This document shows, piece by piece, positions 22,381 to 33,689 of a DNA stretch of 64,000 bases (positions are counted from its first letter, which is position 1; every line of letters starts with the position of its first letter). This DNA comes from Saccharina japonica (taxonomy: Eukaryota > Sar > Phaeophyceae > Laminariales > Laminariaceae). The position numbers and the translations under genes are program-made. The notes below the pieces were generated by a model. That model ran no database searches and had not been told where the DNA came from. It was given only the letters and a program-made list of their open reading frames with translations. The stretch is from assembly GCA_008828725.1 (NCBI GenBank), contig MEHQ01002275.1, positions 457,960 to 521,959 on the forward strand. The letters run 5' to 3'.

Positions 22381-22764
22381 AACCGATATCGATGGCGTGG
22401 ATGGATAGTGTTCCCAGTTCCCCACCACGTTTTCGTCGTGCCGGTCCAACAGCAGCTTCGTGCAGTAGATGTACGTGTGATTCGTACGTAGTCGGTTTCT
22501 ACTGCGACGCAACGTGCATTGCCGCCGAATGGACCCGTACGGGCGATAACGCACGGTAGAACTTGTATGGCACTGCTGTCCTGGCGTTGTTCTGGCGTCA
22601 CTGGGACGTTTTTTGTTGCTACAACAGTAGACTAGTCTGTCTGCTACTGTAGTACGAAGTGGAATGGAGGAAACAACTACGTCGTACCTGGTACCTGCTG
22701 TATCAGGGTATATACATACATATTGACGTTTTTCGTACGTAACGCGTCTGCAAAGGATGGACAT

Positions 22765-23043
22765 TTAATGTCTTGCCCACTTCGACAGCTTGCTCACGTC
22801 GTACGATGGGTCGCCGATTAAAAATGTACTTGCATGGGGGGCGATCGGCCTTATCCCCTGTGGTACACGCTCGGGATGTAAAATTTGCTCGAAGGCTGTT
22901 TGTTGTAACGTAACTGATACTTCTTCGACTGAACACATCCTGCCGATTTTTTTACGCGCTCCCTCTAGCATTTCGATACTCACGTCAAGTCCGGCAGGCA
23001 ACGTTGCGTGCACCCACGCCCCCATTGGTATGGCCCCGATGGA
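22765..23043 (-). CDS. Terminal exon of an unrecognised gene, kinase-fold-like ending (tentative)
   Basis: The minus-strand frame follows a TTGTCGCCGCAG acceptor at 23044-23045 and opens SIGAIPMGAWVHATLPAGLD. It continues SIEMLEGARKKIGRM, VPQGIRPIAPHASTFLIGDP and SYDVSKLSKWARH, then TAA: 92 residues. The GDPSYDVSKL segment resembles the GDPxYDxAKL motif seen in aminoglycoside-phosphotransferase-like proteins; this is an inference from one motif. A GTGAGT inside the frame could be an alternative donor. Upstream exons were not found. It is convergent with the coiled-coil exon ending at 22380. Confidence 0.42.
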   Translation of the reverse strand, partial: SIGAIPMGAWVHATLPAGLDVSIEMLEGARKKIGRMCSVEEVSVTLQQTAFEQILHPERVPQGIRPIAPHASTFLIGDPSYDVSKLSKWARH

Positions 23044-23317
23044 CTGCGGCGACAACAAGTTTCATAGTCTGGTTGTTGTTGTTCTTCATTATTAATAGTT
23101 ACTTTTCTTTTTAAGCCTACATTACGACATCCATCAGAGTCCGTGCTGCGATTCTTCGTCCTACTCTAAAATATAACCAAGTTCCGTGGTCACACCAAGC
23201 CGCAGAGAGTCCGTAAAGGGAAAGCCAACGTGAAAGTCGGCCACCCATCCAGCCCATTGCACAAAGTCGGCCACCCATCCAGCCCATTGCACACACCCAC
23301 ACACGTACAAGGATGTC

Positions 23318-23350
23318 ACACGCTGCTGCTGCTGCTGCTGCTGCTGCTGC
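23318..23350 (+). repeat. CTG trinucleotide repeat, about 10 units
   Basis: A pure run of CTG in the plus strand. A short direct duplication of the AAAGTCGGCCACCCATCCAG block lies just upstream, at about 23232 and 23264. Confidence 0.9.
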
Positions 23351-23474
23351 AATACAACATGCTATGCAGTGCATGGATGCATGCGGTATATACGCAGGAA
23401 ACATATCTCCGCTATATATCATAATAATCTCTTCATGTCAGACTTTGCTGTGTCGGTGTAATTGTTTCATTACT

Positions 23475-23830
23475 GTCGGTCGCCCCGATGGTCTAGTGGT
23501 ACCCTCGAATGCTTCTAATATTTGGTTTATGGGGTTCGAATCTCTGGGTCGGACTTTTGAGTTTATTTGCAAAAAATGAACAAAAAACGGAATCAACTGC
23601 TGAGAGTGCCTAGTAGCGTGGGTAGCCACAATTCGATGTGAGTCGACGAGGGAAGAAAGGGCTGGAGTCTTCTCGCGATAAAAATGCAAGGCACGAACCG
23701 TAGTGGGGGAGAAGGGAGAGGAGCCTACTTTGTGACCCCGGATCTGAGTTACGACTGTTAATAGGGAGGAGAGAGAAAAGAAGGGCGAAGATAATAAAAG
23801 GGATGGAAAAATGGAAAAAAGGAAAGAAAT
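23475..23830 (+). mobile_element. tRNA-derived SINE, copy 1
   Basis: The head carries a polymerase III A-box (TGGTCTAGTGGT, 23489) and B-box (GGGTTCGAATCTC, about 23530), spaced as in a tRNA. The intervening arm sequences do not give a good cloverleaf. The body and tail (about 23628-23810: AATTCGATG, TCGACGAG, GGCACGAACCGT, GATCTGAGTTACGACT, CGAAGATAATAAA, GGGATG) match a second copy at 63409-63597. That pattern is typical of a SINE. Confidence 0.65.
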
Positions 23831-24059
23831 ATGACGCACGTTCTCTTCGCCATCTCTTTCCCACCGTTTAAAGCTTAAAAACCAACGTTCAAAATTCAAC
23901 GGAACCTCTCGACTCTCGTCATACTAAACTAATTTTCGCGCACCGTGAATCGCAAGGGTCTTTCCAGCCCCTTTCTGTGTGTCGACGAAAATCAGCTTAC
24001 TCGAACGAAGGACGCAATATTGACGCCCGTCTGTATTCCGCGACCGTGCCAATTCGATC

Positions 24060-24760
24060 TACCACATTATTTGACTTTTGAGTTTACTTCCATGAAAGTT
24101 TCCACGGAAATAAAAAATATTCCATTGAAGTAAATTTTACTTCCACGAAAGTTTTTTTACTTTCATCGAAGTAAAACATTTTGGTGGAAGTAAAATTTGC
24201 TTCTACGTACGAAACGTCTGTTTTACTTCCATGGAAGTTTTTTTACTTCGATGAAAGTTTGTTTTCTTCCAGGTGATTAAATTGGAAGTCCGTTATTTTT
24301 TTCCTTCCATATAATTAGAAAATGGAAGCGAGGGCATGAATGCACCCCCTGCTCCCAGTTGGTACACCGTCCCACCCAATGTGGGCCCATCCCGATTATC
24401 TAAACGTGGACCAAATACAAACGGGATATTAAAAAGCGTGTAGCGCGCAGCGCGGAACCACACTAGACCTGTCTAGTGGCCGAAGACCCTCTTCAAGCCG
24501 AAACTTCCACGGAGCCATCGAAGTGTTTTTACTTCAATGAAAGAAGTAAAAACGGTTTACTTCAATGAAAGTTTCCACATAAGTCAATTGTTTTTTTAGT
24601 TTCATGGAAGTAAATTTACCTCCATAAAACAAAAAAAACAATCATTGATTTAAAATGTACTTCCATGAAAGTTTCCACATCAAATCAATTTATTTCCATG
24701 GAAGTAAAAGGACTTTCATGGAAGTAAAAGTTTATTTCCATGGAAGTACATGAACAAAGA
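24060..24760. repeat. Array of 20-bp palindrome units (TTTACTTCCATGGAAGTAAA)
   Basis: Variants of TTTACTTCCATGGAAGTAAA and its half-site CATGAAAGTTTCCAC recur at 24070-24330 and again at 24500-24760. Units join in both orientations at irregular spacing, so the region can fold into many alternative hairpins. A repeat-free GC-richer stretch (24340-24500) separates the two blocks. No coding frame. Confidence 0.8.
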
Positions 24761-25460
24761 CGAACAATGTGGTAGACCCTGCCAATTAGACTGCCTCCGC
24801 GAGCTCCACTGCATAAGTTGTGCAACTGAATGAACGAAGGTAGTCCGCGCGTCTCGCGCATGTGTGCCTAACGCACCGTCTGTGAACTAACCCTACCACT
24901 CTAGCCCGAGCCAGCGTGGACATTGGCAAATAGAAAGTGCGGCCGGTCTTGTTCCTGCCAGATCCCTCCGTTGCCATGCCGGCTGGGTCTGGGTATGCCA
25001 TACCGAGGACAGACGGGATCCGGAGAACGATAAGCATGCTATTTGTTGGTCTTGGAGTTTGGTGTCGTTCAGATGCCAAGGTCAAAAAGAGGGAGATCGC
25101 CGCAAAACCCCCTCCCCCCACTTTACCTTTCGCACGCGCCACGCTTTTTTCTCAAAGAGAGGCCTGCGTAGTCCAGAATACTCACATCCACTACCAAACA
25201 AAACGTGGCTCTCAATATCCCGCATTCTATCGAGGTGGGGAATCGTCTTGGTGGCTTCGGTCACCAACGTGCCAGTGTGTGCTTCAAGTTGTCACCCTCA
25301 GCGCGAGGCTTTTTTGGAGTCCTTTGCGCTAGAGTTGAGAGCGCGCGAGCGAATCCGAAGAGAAAAAAACCTAAGGCCGTAGTCTCGAAGGTAAGGTGAC
25401 ACATGAGTGACCCCAAGGATCGTGCGTGGCGAGTGCTGTTTGCGGAACAACGCACTCGAG

Positions 25461-25935
25461 TCATGCTACCCCGGCACTCCGCAGTAAGGAATCACCCAGC
25501 TCGTTCTTAAACGGAATCCGCATGTCCAACTCGTGGCTGCGCGGACAATGTGTGTTTGTGTTATCAAGTTCAGGACAGCTTTACTATATATAAACTTCGA
25601 CAGCCATGGATCAGCGCAACCCTGGAAAGAGCGCACAGTCCTTACGCACGCTACGTTTTGTGACAGCAATGTTCACTCGCCATGGACACCCTTACACTTT
25701 TGGATAATCGCAATGCACCGGACAGTCGCCTGTGGGGTTCTACCAGCAGCGGCAGCAGTTGTTTGTCCACCTGGTTACGGCGCAGCTTATCTATCGCCAC
25801 GTCCGTTGCAAATAGGGCAGACACCGTCTCACGGCGTCCTTCCTCTTCCTCGCCCGGGACGCTGGTCTCGCTTTTCAAAATTTTCACGAGGGAGATCACG
25901 GATCGAGTCGGTTCTGTTGGCCTTTCGAGCGTTAC
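25461..25935 (-). CDS. Two candidate exons of an unrecognised gene
   Basis: Exon A, 25935-25696, is exactly 80 codons between a CAG acceptor and a GTAAGG donor. It reads VTLERPTEPTRSVISLVKIL, then SVPGEEEEGRRETVSALFAT, then DKLRRNQVDKQLLPLLVEPH. Exon B, 25536-25461, opens after GCGCAG and reads HELDMRIPFKNELGDSLLRS then AGVA and a TGA. Composition is coding-like and soluble, mostly helical. The phases of A (0) and B (needs two preceding bases) do not join directly, so an intermediate exon or another donor is required. Upstream exons were not found. Function unknown. Confidence 0.42.
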
Positions 25936-26252
25936 CTGGACTGTCAGCGGCCGATATCCACCCCCGTCTGATGGTCTGACGTCTCAAGCCCGCGATCCAT
26001 CACAAGCTTCGAGCAAGTCTAGTCGCCTGCTGATGTTTTATGCATCCGCTTGTACGACCCTTTAGTGTGGACTAGTATACCAGGTATGTAACAACAGTGC
26101 CAATGCCCCCCCGCACAGAGACATTACTGTTCTTACTGCAGTGCCTCCCCGAAGAGGCGTTCTTGTCAGACGATTTTTTGTGTCGCGCTCCTCGTGCCCG
26201 AGATACATCATATCGGGGCACGAAATTAAATGCAAGCACGCGTGAGTATTCC

Positions 26253-26547
26253 AACCTGTTGATACGACCCAAGGCGCATGACGGGGCTTAGCACAGGCGG
26301 GCAGGGTCAGGGTGCTGGAGCGCTCCTCATGTAGACATAAACCACGTAGTTAAGTATATATATATTATCATCGGACCTCGCAGGCCAGCGTCGAAGCGAG
26401 TCGAGCAAGCCGCAGAGCTCGCAGCGAAGTAAAGCAAGCCAATTCAGAAGCATGGGACCACACAATAAAGCCTCATCAAGTATATGAACTCCCCAATATA
26501 TGAAACCGTCATCATACCTGATGTATCGACTACAAGCACAATCAATA
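26253..26547. repeat. Duplicated module A+B, intact copy
   Basis: Module A (26257-26355: TTGATACGACC, GGCGCATGACGGGGC, CTCATGTAGACATAAACCAC) is followed directly by module B (26359-26547: CGCAGGCCAGCGTCGAAGCG, CAATAAAGCCTCATCAAG, CCGTCATCATACCTGATG). A recurs at 30152-30245 and B at 32590-32787, about 95% alike. The second pair is separated by 2.3 kb of other DNA. Confidence 0.8.
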
Positions 26548-26759
26548 TCTTCCCTGCTTTGCAATCGATACTGTGCGACACCACACATCCGCAGTATGCA
26601 CACCGAACAGGTATACAGTCCCATCAACTAATGTCCTCCCTGCATTGTGAACAGTATGGCAATAAAGCATCACAATATCATAGCATGGTCACACCTCATA
26701 GCTGTCCCGAAAACTACAAATCAATATCACACATTCCAAATTCACGTACCTAAAGTGGA

Positions 26760-28800
26760 CCACAATGTCCCAAAACCTCAATCAAATTCAAAGTACTGAA
26801 TACCAGAAATTCAAGCAAATTCATACAAATTTGAATACCAAAATCTAAACCATACTGGCTCAAACTTCAACAATCTTCCAAGACACTCAGCTGCCAAAAC
26901 TAGGGGCATATGGCCTCGATAATCAGACGGCCATCAGCTCGGTGTCAATAGGTCGATACAAGTTTATCCAGTAGTACTAACTTCATATACCAACATCTTA
27001 ATCAGTAAACAGGCAGAATTTTCAATGCCCGAAAACCATCAATCAAAAACCACACCCCAACCTTAACCACACCAGCCCAATCAAAAACTCAATCAAAATC
27101 CTCCATTCTCGAATCCTCGTTCAATCAGTCAACCAGTCAATCAATGTATTTTCCGAACTATCAGAAAAGCCGCCCAGACCAGACAGCCAGAGACGGTATC
27201 ACCATTGAGATCGACTCTAAAACTAAAATAATAAAGCTCAAACCCTCAGTTCATACGCAAACGTAATCTATCCGCTCGCGTGCTACAGTTTCAAGCTTAC
27301 AGCAGTAGTTATTTATGCCAACTTATCATCGGGGAAACATGATCTCCCCTTGCCATAAGCTGCTGGTATAATCAAGAACCTTCGAGCGATTTTCCACACA
27401 AGGAAAGTGATACATGACAGGGTGGAAACCCGGGTGCATGTCAAGCTTTGAAGTGTACTATTTTATCACCGAACAACAATGACTGAAGAACAGCATTTCA
27501 ACCAACCAATAGTAGTGCGCGGAAAGACAAAACCCATTCATGTATTCATCAAGATTCGAATGCCGTTATCAGACGGGTGCAAGTGCATATTTCACATCGC
27601 CAACAAAGAGCACAGTAACTGCTATGATTACGTGGTTAAAGCACCTACCCCGCTTCTACTCCTCCTGCTTCAAGTACGTACATAGCATGCGTGCTACATA
27701 AATAAATGATCAGAACCATCTCGTACCTATAACTGATTCGCTACGGAGGGAGGGAGGGAGGGAGGGAGGGCGGAAGAGCACACATATAGCAGTCAATCTG
27801 AATCGCCCAAAAACATGTTTTCACTCTGTATCACCTGGCGTCCCACTCCATTCCATCGCATATTCGTATCATATCACAACGCCCAGGATATTCCAACATC
27901 GTACCAACCATGATAACCTTATCTGAGCAGCAGTACGTTCGCAGTTGCTTTGTACCTGTACCTGCATACCTCGTATAACGCAGTGTCTTGTACGTATGCA
28001 TAGGACCTTCCCGGTCATAAAAATCTCCGCACACAGAGCACTACTGTTTGCATCAGGTACACAAGACAATAAGCAGACATCAGTATTTTATTTTCTGCAG
28101 CTCCCCTATCCTACTACTTGTGAACCAACTATCACCAATCTCTACGTGTCAACCCAAATCTTTGGGGTACCGAGGGAGGGAGGGAAGAGGGGGAGGGGGG
28201 ACATTTATTTCTACTCCTCCGTCATTTATTTCAAGCTCAAAACAAGTACGACGTCCACTTGCAAATATCTGCTACTGCTCTTCTCTGGTACCAGGGTACG
28301 TATTTACGTATATAACCGTACGCTCACAAATCACGAAAAGCACCGCGCGCTTATTACTGGTATACAAACAGCAGTATATTATCTCAAGATAGATACAGCA
28401 GTATAGTAAGGCAGAGATACAGCAGTGCAACCATCTGATCATGATTCATGTACGTTGCCCTGCTGGATTCGATATTATACCAGTATTTATGTACTATGCA
28501 CGCTATCAAACAGCAGTGCGACAGCAGTACGACGGCACTTTAGCACAGCATCCAAGAAGAAGCGAGCACGGCATCGAAGCATAGCACACAACCGTGCGTA
28601 CTCAATCTAATCATGCGTGCATCGTATATCATCCACCCCAAGCCCCAAGCCAAGTACGTAGTCCATCATTCCGCGCAAAAAACGCAAGACAACAGAACCA
28701 ACTACTCGTATCAGTATAATAATAGGTGGTCCAAACAAGCCTATCCTACGACACACCTACTAAATATACCTGAACAGCAGCAGTAGTTGCATCATCGTAC
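26760..28800. other. Non-coding AT-rich DNA
   Basis: A-rich sequence with many AATCAAA/CAAATTC words, a GGGA pentamer run at 27746-27770, another G-rich patch at 28170-28200, and several CAGCAGTA words at 27928-28520. No supported gene. It lies between the two copies of module A. Confidence 0.45.
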
Positions 28801-28880
28801 AATATGCTGTACGTACAAAAAAACATCATCAAAAACAAGAAAAAGACAATCAATCAAGCAGCACAAACAAGGCGTATATC

Positions 28881-29009
28881 TCAATCAGGGCTGAACAGAG
28901 GCATGAGCCCACCGCCCAGGCGCCACCTCGGCCCAGCTTCCATGCTGGTCCAAACACACCCTTGCTGTAGGTGGTGCTGCTTGCCGCCGCCCCGCCCGTC
29001 CTTGCTCCC

Positions 29010-29040
<31 letters not shown>

Positions 29041-30066
29041 TCCTCTTCTTGCTCCTCCTCTTCCTCCTTCTTCTGTTGCTCGTATGATAACAGGGCTCCG
29101 TGTGCCAGTGCCAAACGACTCGCCACTACCAGGGCGTGCTGCTCCGCCTTGAGATCTGCACGCGTGCCTTCCGCGGGCGGTTGCGGAGGCGGTGGTAGGG
29201 GCGGCGGTGGTGGCAGCGGCGGTGGCAACGGCTGATACTCCTGCTCCTCACCCATCCCAACGCCGTCCTCTGCGTCTCCTACTCTGTGCTCCTCCTCCAG
29301 AAACCCCCTTCCACTCGTACATAAAACTCTCCACCTAGCTCCTCAGCGTGTTCTTCTTCTCTCTCTTTGTCACCCATATCTTCTCCTTTTCCCCTCGTAA
29401 CTTCCACATCAAATTTGAGGATGGGCGCAGAGCGGGTATGGTTTACAGCAGTGGTCAACGTGCCTGCGTGGGCCTCCTGCCCTTGTCGCCGCACTGTCGT
29501 TCCAACGGTTGTCCTCCTCTGCTCTGCCGCTGTCCTCTCCAAATCAGCGCGTTGGGCCTCAGGGAGGGGCGTAGAGCGGGTATGGTTTATAGCAGGGGTC
29601 AACGTGCCTGCGTGGGCCTCCTGCCCTCGTTGCCGCACTGTCGTTCCAACTGTTGTCCTCCTCTGCTCTGCCGCTGTCCTCTCCAAATCAGCGCGCTGAG
29701 CCTCGCTCACCGCGACACCCAGCTTTACTGCCGCTCGTTCTCTCCTCGCCTCCTCTTGCTTTCTCTCCACGCTCTTCGCGATAAGCTGGATCTCGGATAT
29801 TTGAAGATCAATCCATGCAGTACGGTCCAAACCGAAAGTCATGCATTCATCTGTCCGCCAATCCAGACCGTCGGCAGCGAACGCAGATACACAGGACTCG
29901 AAGTCGCTCACCAGTTCAGCCCTCCACGTGCGCAGCGCCTCCAGCTACTTCAACCGTCTCAGCTCCTCCTGCATCTCTGCCATCTCCTCCCGATATCTCC
30001 TCATCACCTCCTCCACCTGCTCGCGAAGGGCTGCCAGCTGCACAGCAGCGTTTTCAGCCCCACCCA
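28881..30066 (-). pseudogene. Coiled-coil, Pro-rich and polyQ protein broken by a stop and a frameshift
   Basis: The minus strand starts MGGAENAAVQLAALREQVEE, a coiled coil ending ELRRLK, and then meets TAG (about 29945). The same frame resumes LEALRTWRAELVSDFESCVS. It contains two 47-residue tandem copies starting EAQRADLERTAAEQRRTTV and ending near 29400. In a G5 run near 29305 one base appears to be missing. The shifted frame then continues FLEEEHRVGDAEDGVGMGEE, a long Pro-rich stretch, a Glu-rich stretch and about nine Gln (the CTG run at 28999-29030), and ends LFSPD. It could be a retroelement gag or a host gene. The breaks may be real or sequencing errors. Confidence 0.55.
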
Positions 30067-30245
30067 TCTTGATACGGAAAGACCCACCCTGCTTTACCGC
30101 CTGAAGCCCTTTTGCACCCCGAGATCATATGCGTCAATGATGCGCTATAGCGTGTTGATACGACCTTAGGCGCATGACGGGGCCTAGCACAGGCGGGCAG
30201 GGTCAGGGTGCTAGAGCGCTCCTCATGTAGACATAAACCACGTAG

Positions 30246-32589
30246 TTGCCCCCACGGCGGTAGGGCCACAAGCGTGAGCGGCTCGTATTAAAAACACAAC
30301 TCAATAGGAAGGACACTATTTATTTTCGCTGTTTTATTTTTTCGGGTGCTTATTATGAGTGATGAACGTTGAAGCTCATGCTTCACACTGTTGTCGGATG
30401 TCAAGAACACTTACGATTATTTGGGCAAAAATATCGAAGGATTGCTTGTTTCTGTCTCAAGGCGGGATAATCATCAAAATGTAGCAGTTGCAAACAATGA
30501 CATTATATGGAGAGGGGGTTGTCGTTCGATGCTTCCTTGGAAGTCAACGGGGAGGATGTTGAAGGTGTAGGGCTAATTGAAGACACCTAGTTTTCGTAGT
30601 ATCGGCGGTTGCAAATCACCGTTTTCGGTGTGGACTTATTGGGGCCTGGGCGAATGAAATATGTGAGAGTTCATCATGTTGGCACAGCAGCAGTAATTTA
30701 CACTAATAGTATCGCTACACATTGTCGGGGGGGGGTTAGGATTACGCTGGGCTAGGTAATTGGTCGATATTTTACCCCTATAGCTAACTAAGTAGGTAAT
30801 CGTCGAGGACACGGGTTCGAATCTCACTTCGAAAGTTTCTTTTACAGAAACGCTTGAGCGTGCGTCCCTTCCCTGGTTCCCCAGCTATCGAAACGAAGCG
30901 GGTAGGTCAACGTACGGCCGTATACGGTACCGACGTCCCAAAGATTCCGCCGTTCACAGAGGGGGAGAGTGTTATAAGGATTACCCTGGGCTGGGTAGTT
31001 AATCGATATTTTACCCCTATAGGTCAGTAGGTAATACCCTCACAAAATACTATTAATATACCATGTACAATATCCCTACCAGTAAGTCCCAAATATCGAA
31101 TAATGGATGGAAGACGAACAGAAGTGACATACCCATAGATCCCCTTGTCCCCCATTGCGCGTGCTTGCATGGTTTTGATGGGTCACTTAGACTTACAGCC
31201 TTACAGTAGTGTTCTGTCCAATTTATCATAGCAACTTAGAGTGGAGCAAATGCAAACAAAAATAATCCAGTTTTTTCTCCCACACACGCATTCAAAAAGC
31301 ACGCTTCTCCCTACGCCGGCATGCCCGGCACCGTCTTCGTACGTCGCAGGTTGGTATACTGTAGTACAACTCGTACGTGCGCCGTGCTTGTCTTCGTGAT
31401 TCGTGGCTGCTCTACGTACGAGTATCGCAGCAGTGCGGTTGCTACTTTTAATCTTTGCTGATATTGTACCGTTCATCCTCGCTCTGGTCGTACTCGTATC
31501 ATATGATACGTACGTCGCCTGTCACCGTACGCGACGAATGGAAAGCGCCACTGCTTTAGAAACGGACGGGGTCTCTGCAGGCCCCTAAACAACACCCCCT
31601 CCTCCTCTGCTCGTGTTCAAAGCCGTCCCGAACTCGTCCAACCTGCACATATCCGGAGATCACCGTAAGGATCTCCCATGCAAGTATCACTAAATTCCCC
31701 TGTCATAAGATCTCCGTCTCTTATCATACAAACTGTGTCGTCGAGCCTGGATGCTCCAACAACCTGGCGTGTCTCCTCGACGTTACACAGACAAGAAAGG
31801 AAAGTGCCACAGGCTCAAGCAGAACCTGAGCCCGTACTCATACTCGTACGAGTACGTATATGCGACGGGGATACGTAGTTGATACCTGGTTCGTGCATAC
31901 CAGACAACACATACGAGTACATACGTCAAGTACTCATATTCGTACGTACGCATATTAGGACAGGGATACTTGGTTTATATACCAGGTACGTATCATACAA
32001 GAAAAAATCACAATTTTTCAAGTTTGACATTTTGACATATCGATCGACAAACCCAACGACTGCGTCATGGACTCTGAACGCGTCGCGCTGGTTAGGACCT
32101 CCGACCCACCTTAGTGTCACAGTCCACACACCTCAGTCGATGATATGTGGAGGGCGCCGATCAGGCGTCTGGTGAAAACACATTTGGCTGATGATGAGTT
32201 CAAAACAGAATAATACCAAAGAAAGGTCTCCGATCGCAAGAAAGACAATTTTTGAAGGTTTTTGAACAAGACCGTCGGACGCCGCAAGCAACCGCTCGCC
32301 CCCTAGACTACGAATCGTAATGATACCTTCGAGGCCGCTATGCTTATTTGCTGGCCTTGCCCGGTACGGCGTTAGTTAGTCGTGGACTGAGTCTATATCG
32401 AGATCGAAAGTCAACCGTCGCATGCAGAATATATGTTCTATTTAATTTGTGGTTGATTTGAAAAAAGTGGGCATCAAAGCAAACTGTTTTTTTTTTTTCT
32501 ATCAGCGCCACTCTAAGTTGCTATGATAAAGTGGGCATAAAAGATTACTTGATTAAAGTATTGTTTTTTGGGCATCAGACGAACTATAT
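30246..32589. mobile_element. Probable insertion separating modules A and B
   Basis: Adjacent modules A and B of 26.25-26.55 kb are here split by 2.34 kb. Inside, a segment with ATTACGCTGGGCTAGGTAAT...ATTTTACCCCTATAG occurs twice in direct orientation (30739-30799 and 30981-31036). A B-box-like GGGTTCGAATCTC lies at about 30819, suggesting a second tRNA-derived element. No transposase or reverse transcriptase frame was found. The ends of the insertion are not sharply defined because the junction is AT-rich. Confidence 0.45.
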
Positions 32590-32799
32590 ATAATAGATAG
32601 ATATTATCATCGAACCTCGCAGGCCAGCGTCGAAGCGAGTCGATCAAGTCGCAGAGCTCGCAGCGAAGTAAAGCAAGCCAAGTCACAAGCATGGGACCAC
32701 ACAATAAAGCCTCATCAAGTATATGAACTCCCCAATATATGAAACCGTCATCATACCTGATGTATCGACTACAAGCACAATCAATACAACCACTGGCAT

Positions 32800-33135
32800 G
32801 GACAACCTAAACTGCAGTAGTCGGCCCATCGGGGCGATACACATTAATCTTCCCTTTCATGAATGCCATAGAAGCTTCCATGACACTACATGGGCTTTCA
32901 TGGCAATGCATGGCACTTGCATGGCACTTGCAAGGATTTTCAAGGCGCTTCCATGAAGGCGCTCCCATGAAGGCTCCACGTGACACTTTTATTGGCTCCC
33001 ATGGCACCTCATGCGCCTCCATAGGCTTCTACGACACTTGAAACACAAATATGTGCGATTTATGAACTTTCATACAAGCGGTTGCCAAGGTGGTTTCATG
33101 CAAGCTGCCATGGGGCTGCCATGCCCCTTCCCATG
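32800..33135. repeat. Irregular array of CATGG/CCATG words
   Basis: More than a dozen CATGG, CATGAA and CCATG words occur within about 330 bp (for example TTCCATGA, TGCATGGCACTTGCATGG, CTTCCATGAAGG), forming short overlapping palindromes. No coding frame is supported. It immediately follows module B. Confidence 0.6.
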
Positions 33136-33689
33136 GCCTAAAACGTATACTTCGAAGTAGAAACGGGACCTGGCGTCGCGGATGGGTTGCCCACAACCCA
33201 CAACACTGAACCGAGCTCCAGCAAATGGAGCACCAGCTATTTACCTAGCGTGCCAGAGGAGTGGTAGACTGAGGTCGGCTGTCGCCGGCAGCCCGAAAAT
33301 ATCAGATAGCTGTTTTGATGTGCGACTGCCAGAAACTCTACAGTATCTACCCAAGGACCAAGGGCTCAACACTACGACGAGCACCTTCGTAGCGTAATTT
33401 TCTGCCATGTGTGTTTATGCAACAAATTACAGAAGGTATTTCAACGAGACGCCTCGAAAAACAAGTCGCATCACAGTGCGGTTCCACGCGACCTCGCTTC
33501 TGAAATGGCCTAAACGTTAAGTTTTAAATACTGCCTGTTCTTGCGTGTTTGTCTATTTCACCACGTGCCAGCGGAACTGTGACCAAGAACATCCTCGTTT
33601 AGATCTGAGTCGACCACTCCAACTTTACAATCGGGAGAATTTCCTCAATTTGGAAGACGCGAAGTGTTGAGAAAGCTTACCTTGATCTA

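Noticed and set aside
23480..23550. Functional tRNA gene
   Set aside because: A- and B-boxes are present but acceptor and anticodon stems do not pair well, and the sequence continues into a tail shared with another locus; a SINE head is more likely.
29348..30169. 273-aa plus-strand open frame
   Set aside because: Antisense to the coiled-coil/polyQ pseudogene, whose composition and internal repeats fit the minus strand better.
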